The notes beneath the pieces were generated by a model that worked only from the letters and a program-made list of their open reading frames with translations, did no database searches and was not told the origin of the DNA. Below, piece by piece: positions 10,072 through 18,235 of a stretch of 64,000 nucleotides of DNA. Position 1 is the stretch's first letter, and every line of letters starts with the position of its first letter. Source of the DNA: Aequorivita todarodis. GTDB taxonomy: Bacteria > Bacteroidota > Bacteroidia > Flavobacteriales > Flavobacteriaceae. Where the stretch lies: positions 1 to 64,000 of the forward strand of contig NZ_JAQQTG010000018.1 of NCBI RefSeq assembly GCF_028561335.1, written 5' to 3'. Made by a program: the position numbers and the translations under genes.

Positions 10072-10910
10072 TGATTCTTAAAAAGAATAAAATACTTCCT
10101 TCCGAAAACAAAAAACCCATCCTTTACGATGTGTATTGCAACGAAACCGAAAACCCGCAGCCAGTTGTAATTTTCTGCCACGGCTACAAAGGTTTCAAGG
10201 ATTGGGGCGCTTGGCATTTGGTAGCCGAAGCCTTTGCCAATGCGGGTTTTTGTTTTGTGAAATTCAATTTTTCGCACAACGGCGGCACGGTGGAGCAACC
10301 CATAGATTTTCCCGATTTGGAGGCTTTTGCCGAAAATAATTTCAGCTTGGAACTGGATGATTTGGATAGGGTTTTAAAGGAAATTGAAGGTGGAGGCGAA
10401 AATTTTCCGAAGCAAATTTCAACCATTTCCCTGATAGGCCATAGCCGAGGTGGCGGAATTGTATTAATTAAAGCCGAAGAAGATGCACGCATAAGCAAAG
10501 TTGTAACCTGGGCCAGCGTTTGCGATTTTAAAGCCAGATTTCAAGAAGGAACGGCTGCATTTGAATCTTGGAAAGAAACTGGCGTTACTTATGTTGAAAA
10601 TGGCCGTACCAAACAAAGGATGCCAAACAAGTTTCAGTTTTATGAAGATTTTAAGGCCAATGAAAAGCGATTGACCATCAGTCGCGCCGTTAAAAATTTA
10701 AAAATCCCGCAGCTTATTGTCCATGGAAGCGAGGATCCAACAGTTTCCGTAACTGAAGCAAAGGCCATCCATTCCTGGAATCCACAAAGTGAATTGGCTA
10801 TCATTGATGGCGCAGACCACGTTTTTGGCGCAAAACATCCTTTTGGGGAAAATACGTTGCCAAACGATTTAAAAAAAGCGGTCGAAAAAACAATTGCGTT
10901 TTTAAAATGA
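10071..10910 (+). CDS. Alpha/beta hydrolase
   Basis: A 279-residue alpha/beta hydrolase, probably cytoplasmic as no signal peptide is visible. The nucleophile is Ser125 in GHSRGG, the oxyanion-hole stretch is FCHGYKGFKDWG, and the likely acid and histidine lie in GSEDPTVSV and DGADHVFG. It resembles dienelactone hydrolase and S33-like esterases; the substrate is unknown. The ATG at 10071 shares its A with the TGA of the AddB-like gene, which suggests translational coupling. A TTG one codon earlier is possible but less likely. There is no obvious functional link to DNA repair. Confidence 0.8.
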   Translation: MILKKNKILPSENKKPILYDVYCNETENPQPVVIFCHGYKGFKDWGAWHLVAEAFANAGFCFVKFNFSHNGGTVEQPIDFPDLEAFAENNFSLELDDLDRVLKEIEGGGENFPKQISTISLIGHSRGGGIVLIKAEEDARISKVVTWASVCDFKARFQEGTAAFESWKETGVTYVENGRTKQRMPNKFQFYEDFKANEKRLTISRAVKNLKIPQLIVHGSEDPTVSVTEAKAIHSWNPQSELAIIDGADHVFGAKHPFGENTLPNDLKKAVEKTIAFLK

Positions 10911-10954
10911 AGCTTGTATTGAAAAATTTACTATTTTTGCCAACCTAAACAGCA

Positions 10955-11031
<77 letters not shown>

Positions 11032-11032
11032 C

Positions 11033-11060
11033 AAAAACCACCGTGAAAATGGTGGTTTTT
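11033..11060 (+). terminator. Terminator after tRNA-Ala
   Basis: AAAAACCACC (11033-11042) pairs perfectly with GGTGGTTTTT (11051-11060) across an 8-nt loop, and the T run continues to 11062. Confidence 0.85.
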
Positions 11061-11145
11061 TTGTTTGAGCATTTCCAATAGGCCGTGTGGCTGCGGCGTT
11101 CCGAAGGCTTTCGGAAGAATTGCCGAAGTTAACTGGGCACGAGCT

Positions 11146-11184
11146 ATCGGTTCCCCCGAGGCTTTGGGGCGGTATTCTCCACAA
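11146..11184 (+). repeat. Degenerate copy of the tRNA-Ala 3' end
   Basis: ATCGGTTC (11146-11153) and TATTCTCCACAA (11173-11184) repeat tRNA positions 11007-11014 and 11023-11034 exactly, in the same order, but with a longer unrelated middle. This resembles the scar of an integration or duplication at the tRNA 3' end. Between tRNA and remnant (11062-11145) only a short TTCCGAA...TTCGGAA hairpin is seen. No integrase is nearby. Confidence 0.5.
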
Positions 11185-11265
11185 CTAAAATATGCGTTTG
11201 TAGGTATTCAGCAAACACTAAAGCCCTTAAGTGAATGCCGCCATTTTTTTTAACTGACCACTGAA

Positions 11266-12060
11266 TTACTCCTGTACCGGAAGCACCAATAAAGGTTTGC
11301 TGGTATGAAACTCCCGTTTGTGGATCTCGTTCTTTTCCCAAAGTTTTTTAAAGAAACCGCGTTTCCTTCGGATTACGCACAGCATATCTGGGTTAAAATG
11401 CTGAAAATATTCTATTACCGCTTGAAAAGTAGTAGCGGCTTCAACCCGTGAGTATGAAGTCTGTATTGTTTTTAGATTCTCGGTCACTTCCATCATTTCC
11501 GCCGTAGTTTCGGGGGTTTCAACGTGAAGTACGTTCACTTCGGTGCCGAAACTCTGTTTGAATTGTCTAACGGCTTCCAATAAACCATCATGCTCAAAAG
11601 TTCCATTTTTGAAAGCCATCAGCATCGTTTTTGGCGGTTGGAATTTTGCGCCTTCCGGAACGATAAGCATTGGAATATTGGTATGCTTCAGCAGTTTCCC
11701 CGAAGTCTTCCCGAGATATACTTCTTCTTTTATGGAATTGCTCCGTGGGGCCAAAATCATTAAATCTATCGGCACTTGCTTGCTGAAACGATTGATTCCG
11801 TCCAAAACCTCACCTTTTATGGTATGTGCAATTACGTTTGCGCCTTTTTTATCAACCTGTGAGAGCACTTCCTCCAAACGGTGTTCGGTGTCTTCCTTCA
11901 AAATGGTGCTCAATTTGGAAAGCCCCCCAGCTTTTGAAAGTTCCTGAAAAACGGAGACCATATATACATTGGCATTTATTTCCAAGGCCAAATCAATGGC
12001 ATACTGTAGGTTACTTGCAGCGTTTTCCGAAGACCCAACGGGTACCAAAATATTTTTCAT
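11266..12060 (-). CDS. Universal stress protein, tandem UspA domains
   Basis: A 264-residue protein with two UspA folds: the first begins MKNILVPVGSSENA and the second begins near PKTMLMAFKNGTFEHDG. Such proteins bind ATP or other ligands and support stress survival; the exact role here is unknown. An ORF start six codons earlier (12078) is rejected because the -7 box TAATTTTG at 12089-12096 would place transcription start almost on top of it, whereas the family start MKNILVP at 12060 leaves a normal leader. It is transcribed alone, convergent to the tRNA. Confidence 0.85.
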   Translation of the reverse strand: MKNILVPVGSSENAASNLQYAIDLALEINANVYMVSVFQELSKAGGLSKLSTILKEDTEHRLEEVLSQVDKKGANVIAHTIKGEVLDGINRFSKQVPIDLMILAPRSNSIKEEVYLGKTSGKLLKHTNIPMLIVPEGAKFQPPKTMLMAFKNGTFEHDGLLEAVRQFKQSFGTEVNVLHVETPETTAEMMEVTENLKTIQTSYSRVEAATTFQAVIEYFQHFNPDMLCVIRRKRGFFKKLWEKNEIHKREFHTSKPLLVLPVQE

Positions 12061-12088
12061 AGACTGAAACTTCTTCATTAATTGACTG

Positions 12089-12096
12089 CAAAATTA
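12089..12096 (-). promoter_or_regulatory. -7 box of the universal stress protein gene
   Basis: It reads TAATTTTG on the minus strand, an exact TAnnTTTG match. A TTTG lies 22 nt further upstream (12119-12122), within the usual spacing range. Confidence 0.6.
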
Positions 12097-12191
12097 ACCT
12101 TAAATATCAATCAATCCACAAATCTTTAACATTTCACTTAAATTTTAAATATTTAGGGACAGACCAACCCAGTGCCTTTCGGCATTTTCCT

Positions 12192-12199
12192 TAGTTTTG
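12192..12199 (+). promoter_or_regulatory. -7 box of the MATE transporter gene
   Basis: TAGTTTTG, an exact TAnnTTTG match, lies 11 nt before the ATG at 12211. It excludes the longer ORF start at 12172 and implies a leader of only a few nucleotides. Confidence 0.6.
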
Positions 12200-12210
12200 C
12201 GCTTTCAAAA

Positions 12211-13545
12211 ATGATAAAAACCGACATTTCATTCAAACGCATCCAGCAGCTCGCCATTCCCGCCATTATCTCGGGAATTGCAGAGCCGGTACTGTCTGCC
12301 ACCGATGCTGCCGTTGTGGGGAATATTAAGGAATTTGGCATTGAATCGCTGGCGGCGGTGGGCATTGTTGGTTCGTTTCTTTCGGCACTTATTTGGATTT
12401 TGGGACAGACCCGAAGCGCCATTTCTGCAATCGTATCGCAGAATTTGGGCGCTGGAAAGTTGAAGGATTTGCACAATTTTCCCGCACAGGCCATCTATTT
12501 CAACATTGCGTTGAGCATTATCGTACTTTTTTCCACATATTTTTTTGTTGAAGAAATCTTCAAACTGCTCAATGCCGAAGGAATGATTCTTTCCTTCAGC
12601 ATCGATTATTACAACATCCGCGTTTGGGGCTTTCCGCTTACACTTTTCACTTTTGCGGTGTTTGGGCTTTTCCGTGGACTTCAAAACACCTTTTGGCCGA
12701 TGATTATCGCTGCCATTGGTGCAGCATTAAACATTGGGCTGGACTTTGCTTTGGTTTATGGAATTGACGGCTATATTTTGCCGATGGGAATAAAAGGCGC
12801 CGCTTGGGCCAGCCTTATTTCGCAAGCCGTAATGGCGATTATGGCACTAATTTTTCTTTTGAAAAAAACGGAAATTTCCCTGAAATTATATTTCCCGTTG
12901 CATCCCGAAATTAAACGATTGGTCAACATGAGTTTCAATCTTTTTTTGCGTTCGGTAGCCTTGAACACCGCATTGATACTGGCAACCCGCGAAGCTGCCG
13001 ATTTGGGGAAGGAATACATTGCCGCCCACACCATTGCCTTCAACATTTGGATTTTCACGGCATTTTTTATTGATGGTTACGGCGCTGCAGGAAATATACT
13101 CGGCGGTAAACTTTTGGGCGAGCGAAATTATAGCTCCCTTTGGAAGCTGACCAAAAAAGTAAACCTTTATAATTTAGGGGTCGCGGCAATGCTCGTTTTT
13201 ATTGGGCTGCTGCTTTACGAACCGCTCGGCCTTCTCTTCAACAAAGACGAAAAGGTGCTTTCCATCTTTTACGGCATGTTTTTTATGGTGCTCATCTGTT
13301 TGCCATTCAACGCCTTGGCATTCACGCTCGATTCCATTTTTAAAGGCCTGGGCGAAATGGGCTATCTGCGGAATGTACTGCTCGGCGCAACCATTTTCGG
13401 CTTCATTCCCGTGCTTTATTTTTCAAAATATATGCACTGGGGGTTGATAGGAATATGGGCCGCGCTCATCGTTTGGGTAGCTTATCGGGCTGTGGCCTTG
13501 ATGGTTAAATTCCGAAGAAAATATATTCCGCTGATAGAAAATTAA
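12211..13545 (+). CDS. MATE family efflux transporter
   Basis: A 444-residue inner-membrane protein with about twelve hydrophobic segments and the two-fold MATE pattern. The N-terminal IPAIISGIAEPVLSATDAAV and the following GQTRSAISAIVSQNLGAGK are typical of the DinF/NorM group. It probably exports drugs or metabolites using a Na+ or H+ gradient; the substrate cannot be read from the sequence. The start was set by the -7 box just upstream. It is monocistronic and followed by the heptamer array. Confidence 0.9.
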   Translation: MIKTDISFKRIQQLAIPAIISGIAEPVLSATDAAVVGNIKEFGIESLAAVGIVGSFLSALIWILGQTRSAISAIVSQNLGAGKLKDLHNFPAQAIYFNIALSIIVLFSTYFFVEEIFKLLNAEGMILSFSIDYYNIRVWGFPLTLFTFAVFGLFRGLQNTFWPMIIAAIGAALNIGLDFALVYGIDGYILPMGIKGAAWASLISQAVMAIMALIFLLKKTEISLKLYFPLHPEIKRLVNMSFNLFLRSVALNTALILATREAADLGKEYIAAHTIAFNIWIFTAFFIDGYGAAGNILGGKLLGERNYSSLWKLTKKVNLYNLGVAAMLVFIGLLLYEPLGLLFNKDEKVLSIFYGMFFMVLICLPFNALAFTLDSIFKGLGEMGYLRNVLLGATIFGFIPVLYFSKYMHWGLIGIWAALIVWVAYRAVALMVKFRRKYIPLIEN

Positions 13546-13553
13546 TACTTTTA

Positions 13554-13688
13554 CTTAACACTTAACACTTAACACTTAACACTTAACACTTAACACTTAA
13601 CACTTAACACTTAACACTTAACACTTAACACTTAACACTTAACACTTAACACTTAACACTTAACACTTAACACTTAACACTTAACACT
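13554..13688. repeat. Heptanucleotide tandem repeat (CTTAACA)n
   Basis: About 19.3 perfect copies of the 7-bp unit CTTAACA (equally TTAACAC) run from 13554 to 13688. The array sits between the MATE stop codon and a small membrane-protein gene. A shorter, partly decayed array of the same unit lies at 22077-22118. A perfect array of this length is likely to vary in copy number. Confidence 0.97.
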
Positions 13689-13693
13689 GAATT

Positions 13694-13792
13694 ATGGATT
13701 GGTTAAAATTTTTAGGCGGCCCCGGGCTTTTTTTGATATTGGCAGTATTGGTAATTGCCGCGGTTGTCTATAAAAAAGTAAGGAATAAATAA
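13694..13792 (+). CDS. Putative 32-residue single-pass membrane protein
   Basis: An ATG opens five bases after the heptamer array and encodes 32 residues: a short amphipathic start (MDWLKFLGGPG), one strong transmembrane segment (LFLILAVLVIAAVVY) and a basic tail (KKVRNK). The layout is that of many real small membrane proteins, but so short an ORF could arise by chance. The ORF at 13803 follows after 10 bp, so they may share a transcript. Changes in repeat number would alter its 5' spacing. Confidence 0.45.
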   Translation: MDWLKFLGGPGLFLILAVLVIAAVVYKKVRNK

Positions 13793-13802
13793 TTATTTTG
13801 AA

Positions 13803-14114
13803 TTGAAGACCCCTTCCGAAATATTTAAAAACAATCCCGAATTGCTTGAAAATGATTTGGTGAAGGAACTTGTTTCCGAATATGAAGAAGTCTGCGATGC
13901 CTTGATAGATTTGCAGCAGATTTCAGAAATGAACAAAGAGAAATACCTGAAAATTCTCCTGCGCGAAATCCGCGAGAGTATTGCAATGGAACTAAACCGC
14001 GATCTGGAAGCCGAACGTTTTGGCGAAAGCGAACGCGTAAATTTTAAAACTGCAGTGGAAAATCTTCAGAATTATATAGCCGACTATTGCCGCGACCATA
14101 AGATTTATTTATAA
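13803..14114 (+). CDS. Conserved hypothetical protein, acidic and helical
   Basis: A 103-residue, charged, mostly helical protein of unknown function with no signal peptide or membrane segment. The start at 13803 is a TTG (reading KTPSEIFKNNPELLEND). No ATG precedes the conserved-looking part, and the next Met is about 43 residues in (MNKEKYLKI). Codon use looks like that of its neighbours, so it is probably real. Downstream (14115-14229) is a non-coding spacer holding CCTTTAGGGC at 14200-14209, which resembles the repeat near 39.95 kb. Confidence 0.65.
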   Translation: MKTPSEIFKNNPELLENDLVKELVSEYEEVCDALIDLQQISEMNKEKYLKILLREIRESIAMELNRDLEAERFGESERVNFKTAVENLQNYIADYCRDHKIYL

Positions 14115-14229
14115 TCAGTTAGGTTTTTTCGCCCAACCGCAAAAGGGGAGAATAGTGATGGAGCAATAACTTAGACTTTCTTAAGAATCGGGACGGCATC
14201 CTTTAGGGCCGGGGTAAAGAAAAACGAAA

Positions 14230-14865
14230 CTATCGCGTCTTCAGCCAGCCTGTGATGCTCAAGCGTTCCGAGGCTTTTACCACTTTTACTTCGTGTTCCA
14301 AAATTTGGCTTTCGAAAATGACCACACGCCCCGGAAGTGGTAAAATGTCCAGTTCGTCATTTTCGGTGTAAATGGTAAGCTCGCCGCCGTTTTCGCGCAG
14401 CCAATTGTCCTCATTCAAATAACAAACTATAGAAAGTTTCCTTCGGTCGTCATTCTGAAAGGTGTCTAAATGCCTTTTATAAAAAGTTCCGGTTGGATAA
14501 ACGGCGTAGTGGAATTCCTTTTGAAGAATCCCCAAAAAGCAGGTCTTGTTTAGGTAATTTACCAACTCATTTATTTTTTTGAAGAAAACCCCTTCGGCTT
14601 CATTGGCATTTTTTTCGTCCATCCAAAGAATAAAATCGCCGCGGATGGTTTTGTCAATTTCTTCATGGGTACGGTTGCCGATGGCGGATTTTTTGAAACG
14701 GTCCGCTTCGTATTTTGCGAGCAACGAATTGCGCAAAACCTCCACTTCTTCCGAAGAAAAAAAGTGGTCCACAATACTGTATTGCTGTTGCAGCAAGTCG
14801 TCAATAATAATTTCAAACAGCGGATTTTCAACAAATTCCAGTTGCTCAAAAAGCTCTTCGGTCAT
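14230..14865 (-). CDS. 2OG-Fe(II) oxygenase
   Basis: A 211-residue non-heme iron dioxygenase of the prolyl-4-hydroxylase-like group. The iron ligands are His132 and Asp134 (YKRHLDTF) and His191 (LEHEV), and Arg201 (ERLSITGW) is placed to bind 2-oxoglutarate. Such bacterial proteins hydroxylate protein or small-molecule targets; the substrate here is unknown. It is divergent from the queD-like gene, with its own -7 box TATATTTG on the minus strand at 14889-14896. Confidence 0.85.
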   Translation of the reverse strand: MTEELFEQLEFVENPLFEIIIDDLLQQQYSIVDHFFSSEEVEVLRNSLLAKYEADRFKKSAIGNRTHEEIDKTIRGDFILWMDEKNANEAEGVFFKKINELVNYLNKTCFLGILQKEFHYAVYPTGTFYKRHLDTFQNDDRRKLSIVCYLNEDNWLRENGGELTIYTENDELDILPLPGRVVIFESQILEHEVKVVKASERLSITGWLKTR

Positions 14866-14888
14866 TTTCGGCTCTTTAAAAAAGTGGG

Positions 14889-14896
14889 CAAATATA
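14889..14896 (-). promoter_or_regulatory. -7 box of the 2OG-Fe(II) oxygenase gene
   Basis: It reads TATATTTG on the minus strand (exact TAnnTTTG), 23 nt before the start codon. Confidence 0.55.
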
Positions 14897-14945
14897 GTGT
14901 AGAAATCTATACGTTTTCAGAAAATATTTTTCCTTTCAAAAGCAG

Positions 14946-14953
14946 TATCTTTG
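14946..14953 (+). promoter_or_regulatory. -7 box of the queD-like gene
   Basis: TATCTTTG, an exact TAnnTTTG match, 17 nt before the ATG. Confidence 0.55.
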
Positions 14954-14970
14954 AAGCCTAAAGAAAAGCG

Positions 14971-15420
14971 ATGCAAACAATACGGATTACCAAGATTTTT
15001 TCTTTTGAAACCGGCCACGCCCTTTACGGCTACGACGGCAAATGCAGAAACGTGCATGGGCACAGTTACAAGCTTTCGGTAACCGTGATCGGCACTCCAA
15101 TTTCAGACAACGATAACGTAAAATTCGGGATGGTGATTGATTTTGGCGATCTGAAAAAAATAGTAAAGGAAGAAATCGTGGATGTTTTTGACCATGCCAC
15201 TGTTTTCAATAAAAACACGCCACACGTTGAATTGGCAAAGGAACTGAGCGATCGCGGCCACAGCGTACTTTTGGTGGATTACCAGCCCACCAGCGAAATG
15301 ATGGTAATTGATTTTTCTGAAAAAATAAAGAAACGTCTTCCTAAAAACATAACGCTCCACTCCTTAAAATTGCAGGAAACCGACAGCAGTTATGCGGAAT
15401 GGTTTGCGGGGGATAATTAA
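14971..15420 (+). CDS. queD: 6-carboxytetrahydropterin synthase-like (QueD/PTPS family)
   Basis: A 149-residue enzyme of the 6-pyruvoyltetrahydropterin synthase fold. The zinc ligands are His16 (ETGHAL), His29 and His31 (VHGHSY), and Cys25 sits four residues before the second histidine as in QueD. The expected reaction is 7,8-dihydroneopterin triphosphate to 6-carboxytetrahydropterin, the first committed step to queuosine. A pterin-specific PTPS role cannot be excluded. No other queuosine gene is in the window. It has its own -7 box and is divergent from the oxygenase. Confidence 0.85.
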   Translation: MQTIRITKIFSFETGHALYGYDGKCRNVHGHSYKLSVTVIGTPISDNDNVKFGMVIDFGDLKKIVKEEIVDVFDHATVFNKNTPHVELAKELSDRGHSVLLVDYQPTSEMMVIDFSEKIKKRLPKNITLHSLKLQETDSSYAEWFAGDN

Positions 15421-15569
15421 ACTCATTAAGTTACTCTGGGCATTTCGACATTGCTCAACATAAACTTATTCGAAGAGTCTTTTTCTATATCTTTTACGGA
15501 TGAAAATTCCACGCCTTTTTTAAAAGAGCCCTTCGGGATTTTCCTTAAATGATTAATACCCCTTTTCAC

Positions 15570-15577
15570 TATCTTTG
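15570..15577 (+). promoter_or_regulatory. -7 box of lpxH
   Basis: TATCTTTG (exact TAnnTTTG) ends only 4 nt before the ATG at 15582. The transcript would be nearly leaderless, and the ORF start at 15549 is ruled out if this box is used. Confidence 0.6.
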
Positions 15578-15581
15578 CCCA

Positions 15582-16343
15582 ATGCAAATCCCACAGGGCA
15601 AAAAAATATACTTTTCCAGCGACAACCATCTTGGCGCGCCCACACAGGCCGAAAGCTTGCCGCGCGAAAGGATTTTTGTGAAATGGCTCGACACCATAAA
15701 ACATGATGCCGAAGCAATCTTCCTACTTGGCGATCTTTTCGATTTTTGGTTTGAATATAAAACTGTAGTGCCGAAAGGATTTGTACGTGTTTTGGGAAAA
15801 CTGGCCGAGCTTCGCGATAGCGGCATCCAAATCCACTTTTTTGTTGGGAATCACGATCTGTGGATGCACGATTATTTTGAAAAGGAATTGAACATTCCAG
15901 TATATCACGACCCGAAAGAATTTATTTTCAATAATAAACATTTCTTTATCGGTCACGGCGACGGAAAAGGTCCGGGCGACAAAGGCTATAAGCGGATGAA
16001 AAAGGTTTTTATTAATCCGTTTTCAAAATGGCTATTTCGATGGTTGCACCCAGATATTGGTGTTCGCGTGGCGCAACATCTTTCGGTAAAAAACAAATTG
16101 ATTTCTGGTGATGAGGACAAAGAGTTTTTGGGCGAGGAAAAAGAATGGCTTGCCCAATATTCAAAACGAAAACTGGAAAACAAACATTTTGATTACTTCA
16201 TTTTTGGCCACCGCCATTTGCCGATGGAAATTAAGGTTGGCGAAAATTCAACCTATTATAATCTTGGCGATTGGATAAATCATTATACCTACGGCGTTTT
16301 TGATGGCGAAAATTTTGAATTAAAACAATTCAAAACAAAATAA
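15582..16343 (+). CDS. lpxH: UDP-2,3-diacylglucosamine diphosphatase
   Basis: A 253-residue calcineurin-like phosphoesterase that hydrolyses UDP-2,3-diacylglucosamine to lipid X in lipid A synthesis, at the inner face of the cytoplasmic membrane. The metal motifs are in order: SSDNHLG, GDLFDFW, GNHDLWM, GHGDGKGPGDKGYK and FGHRHLP. The GHGDG and HRH pattern is typical of LpxH. The start MQIPQGKKIYFSSD was chosen because a -7 box lies directly upstream. Its stop is 3 bp from the end of convergent recJ, with no terminator hairpin between them. Confidence 0.9.
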   Translation: MQIPQGKKIYFSSDNHLGAPTQAESLPRERIFVKWLDTIKHDAEAIFLLGDLFDFWFEYKTVVPKGFVRVLGKLAELRDSGIQIHFFVGNHDLWMHDYFEKELNIPVYHDPKEFIFNNKHFFIGHGDGKGPGDKGYKRMKKVFINPFSKWLFRWLHPDIGVRVAQHLSVKNKLISGDEDKEFLGEEKEWLAQYSKRKLENKHFDYFIFGHRHLPMEIKVGENSTYYNLGDWINHYTYGVFDGENFELKQFKTK

Positions 16344-16346
16344 AAA

Positions 16347-18038
16347 TTATTCCCGAATGTCCTTTAACCGCAGTTGCAAACTAACATTCCCCTGCCATTC
16401 GTTTTCATCTATGCAATAGGCAGCTTTGAATGGTTTTCCGTTGCAGGCAATAGCGCTTTTTCCCGCCAGCCCAAAACCTATTCCCGTAAATTGATTTGAA
16501 TTTCCCTGTTTCACCACAACGCGCAGATGCGTTTTGTCTTCGCCCACACATTTGCCCCAGCCGGTATCCGTTAAATTTTGGGTCATAAAAACCGGTGTCA
16601 TATTTCCGGGGCCGAAAGGGGCGAACTGTTTTAAAATTCTATAGAATTTTGGGGTGATGTCCTCCAGATTTATTTCGGCATCAATCTTTATCTCGGGCGT
16701 CAAAAGCTGGGGGTCGATGGTTTCGGAAACCACGCGTTCAAATTCATTTTTGAAATTTTCAAAATCTTTCTCGAAGAGCGTTAAACCAGCGGCATACATA
16801 TGCCCGCCGAACTGTTCAATGTGTTCCGCACAGCTTTCCAAAGCGTTATAAACATCAAACCCTTTAACGGAACGGGCAGAGGCGGCGAGCCTTTCACCAC
16901 TTTTGGTAAAGACTAACGTGGGCCGGTAATACGTTTCCGTCAATCGGGAAGCCACGATACCAATGACGCCTTTGTGCCAATTTTCTTGATACACAACGGT
17001 AGTTTTTCGTTTCTCTTCTTTATTTTGGATTATTTGCTGAAGCGCTTCCTCGGTAATCAATTTGTCGGCATCCCTTCGGTCTGTGTTGAATTGTTCAATT
17101 TCGGCGGCATATGCTTCGGCTTTTTCCAAATCTGTTTCGGTAAGCAGTGTTACTGCGTGGTTTCCGTGTTTCATTCTTCCGGCAGCGTTGATACGTGGGG
17201 CGATGATAAAGACTACATCTGTGATTGTGAGGGTTTTCTTTTTTACCTGTTTTAAAATCGCCTGCATCCCCGTCCTCGGATTGCTGTTTATTACTTTCAA
17301 CCCATAATGTGCGAGAATTCTGTTTTCGCCAGTGATTGGGACAATATCTGCCGCAATTGCGGTTGCGACCAAATCTAAATACAGCAACAAATCTTCAATC
17401 CGCAAACCCCTCCTTTCAGCCAAAGCCTGTATCAATTTGAAGCCAACGCCACACCCGCAAAGTTCTTTATACGGATATTCGCAATCCTCCCGTTTTGGGT
17501 CGAGCACGGCAACGGCTTTGGGTATTTCCTTCCCCGGGCGGTGGTGGTCGCAGATGATGAAATCGATATTTTTTTCAGTAGCATACGCCACTTTATCAAT
17601 GGCTTTTATACCGCAGTCCAAAGCAATAATCAGCGAAAAGCCGTTGTCCTCAGCATAGTCGATTCCTTTATACGAAACACCGTAACCTTCGTCATATCGA
17701 TCGGGAATGTAAGTTGAAATGTTTGGGTAATAACTTTTTAAATAGGAAGCAAGCAGGGCGACGCTGGTGGTGCCGTCCACGTCATAATCGCCGTAGATTA
17801 AAATGTTCTCCTCGTTTTCGATTGCTTTTTCAATTCGTGAAACGGCTTTGTCCATATCCTTCATCAGAAAAGGATCGTGCAGATCTTCCAAACTTGGGCG
17901 GAAAAATTTTTCGGCATCCTCAAAAGTTTCCACGCCACGCTGTACCAAAAGGGAGGCGATAATGGGGTCCACCTTCAAGGCTTCTGAAAGCGAATCTACT
18001 TTTTCTTGTTCGGGTTTTGGTTTTAGGGTCCAGCGCAT
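16347..18038 (-). CDS. recJ: Single-stranded-DNA-specific 5'-3' exonuclease RecJ
   Basis: A 563-residue DHH-family nuclease for recombination and mismatch repair. Visible motifs are DYDVDGTTS (Asp84, Asp86, Asp88), Asp141 in ALDCGIK, the DHH triad at 164-166, PRINAAGRM, and the C-terminal oligonucleotide-binding part with FGPGN. The ATG at 18038 (MRWTLKPKPEQ) is used; the longer ORF to 18056 begins with TTG. A -7-like TAATTTTG lies at 18142-18149, and the palindrome at 18073-18090 would sit in the leader. Confidence 0.93.
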   Translation of the reverse strand: MRWTLKPKPEQEKVDSLSEALKVDPIIASLLVQRGVETFEDAEKFFRPSLEDLHDPFLMKDMDKAVSRIEKAIENEENILIYGDYDVDGTTSVALLASYLKSYYPNISTYIPDRYDEGYGVSYKGIDYAEDNGFSLIIALDCGIKAIDKVAYATEKNIDFIICDHHRPGKEIPKAVAVLDPKREDCEYPYKELCGCGVGFKLIQALAERRGLRIEDLLLYLDLVATAIAADIVPITGENRILAHYGLKVINSNPRTGMQAILKQVKKKTLTITDVVFIIAPRINAAGRMKHGNHAVTLLTETDLEKAEAYAAEIEQFNTDRRDADKLITEEALQQIIQNKEEKRKTTVVYQENWHKGVIGIVASRLTETYYRPTLVFTKSGERLAASARSVKGFDVYNALESCAEHIEQFGGHMYAAGLTLFEKDFENFKNEFERVVSETIDPQLLTPEIKIDAEINLEDITPKFYRILKQFAPFGPGNMTPVFMTQNLTDTGWGKCVGEDKTHLRVVVKQGNSNQFTGIGFGLAGKSAIACNGKPFKAAYCIDENEWQGNVSLQLRLKDIRE

Positions 18039-18072
18039 ATACTTTGTAAATTCCAAGTTTTTAAAATTCCAA

Positions 18073-18090
18073 TTCCGATAGCTATCGGAA
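18073..18090. repeat. Dispersed palindrome TTCCGATAGCTATCGGAA
   Basis: A perfect 18-bp palindrome upstream of recJ. A copy with one mismatch lies at 21237-21254, a diverged copy at 61891-61910, and a half-site GAGCTATCGG at 11141-11150. Confidence 0.9.
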
Positions 18091-18235
18091 CCAAAATGGA
18101 TTGATTTTGATTATTGAACAAAGGGGAGAGGTGTAAAATTACAAAATTAAGGCAATGGAAAAGGTGATTTTTGCATTTGAAAATTTAGTATCTTGTGGGA
18201 ATATTCTCCCCAACTAACCTTTAAATTTTGGAATT

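Noticed and set aside
11065-11253. ORF downstream of tRNA-Ala
   Set aside because: It covers hairpins and the tRNA remnant and begins in non-coding sequence; not a credible protein.
13554-13688. Possible CRISPR array
   Set aside because: The unit is 7 bp with no spacers, and no cas genes are near; it is a simple tandem repeat.
15426-15704. Minus-strand ORF over the start of lpxH
   Set aside because: It is a shadow of lpxH and the spacer; no protein-like pattern.
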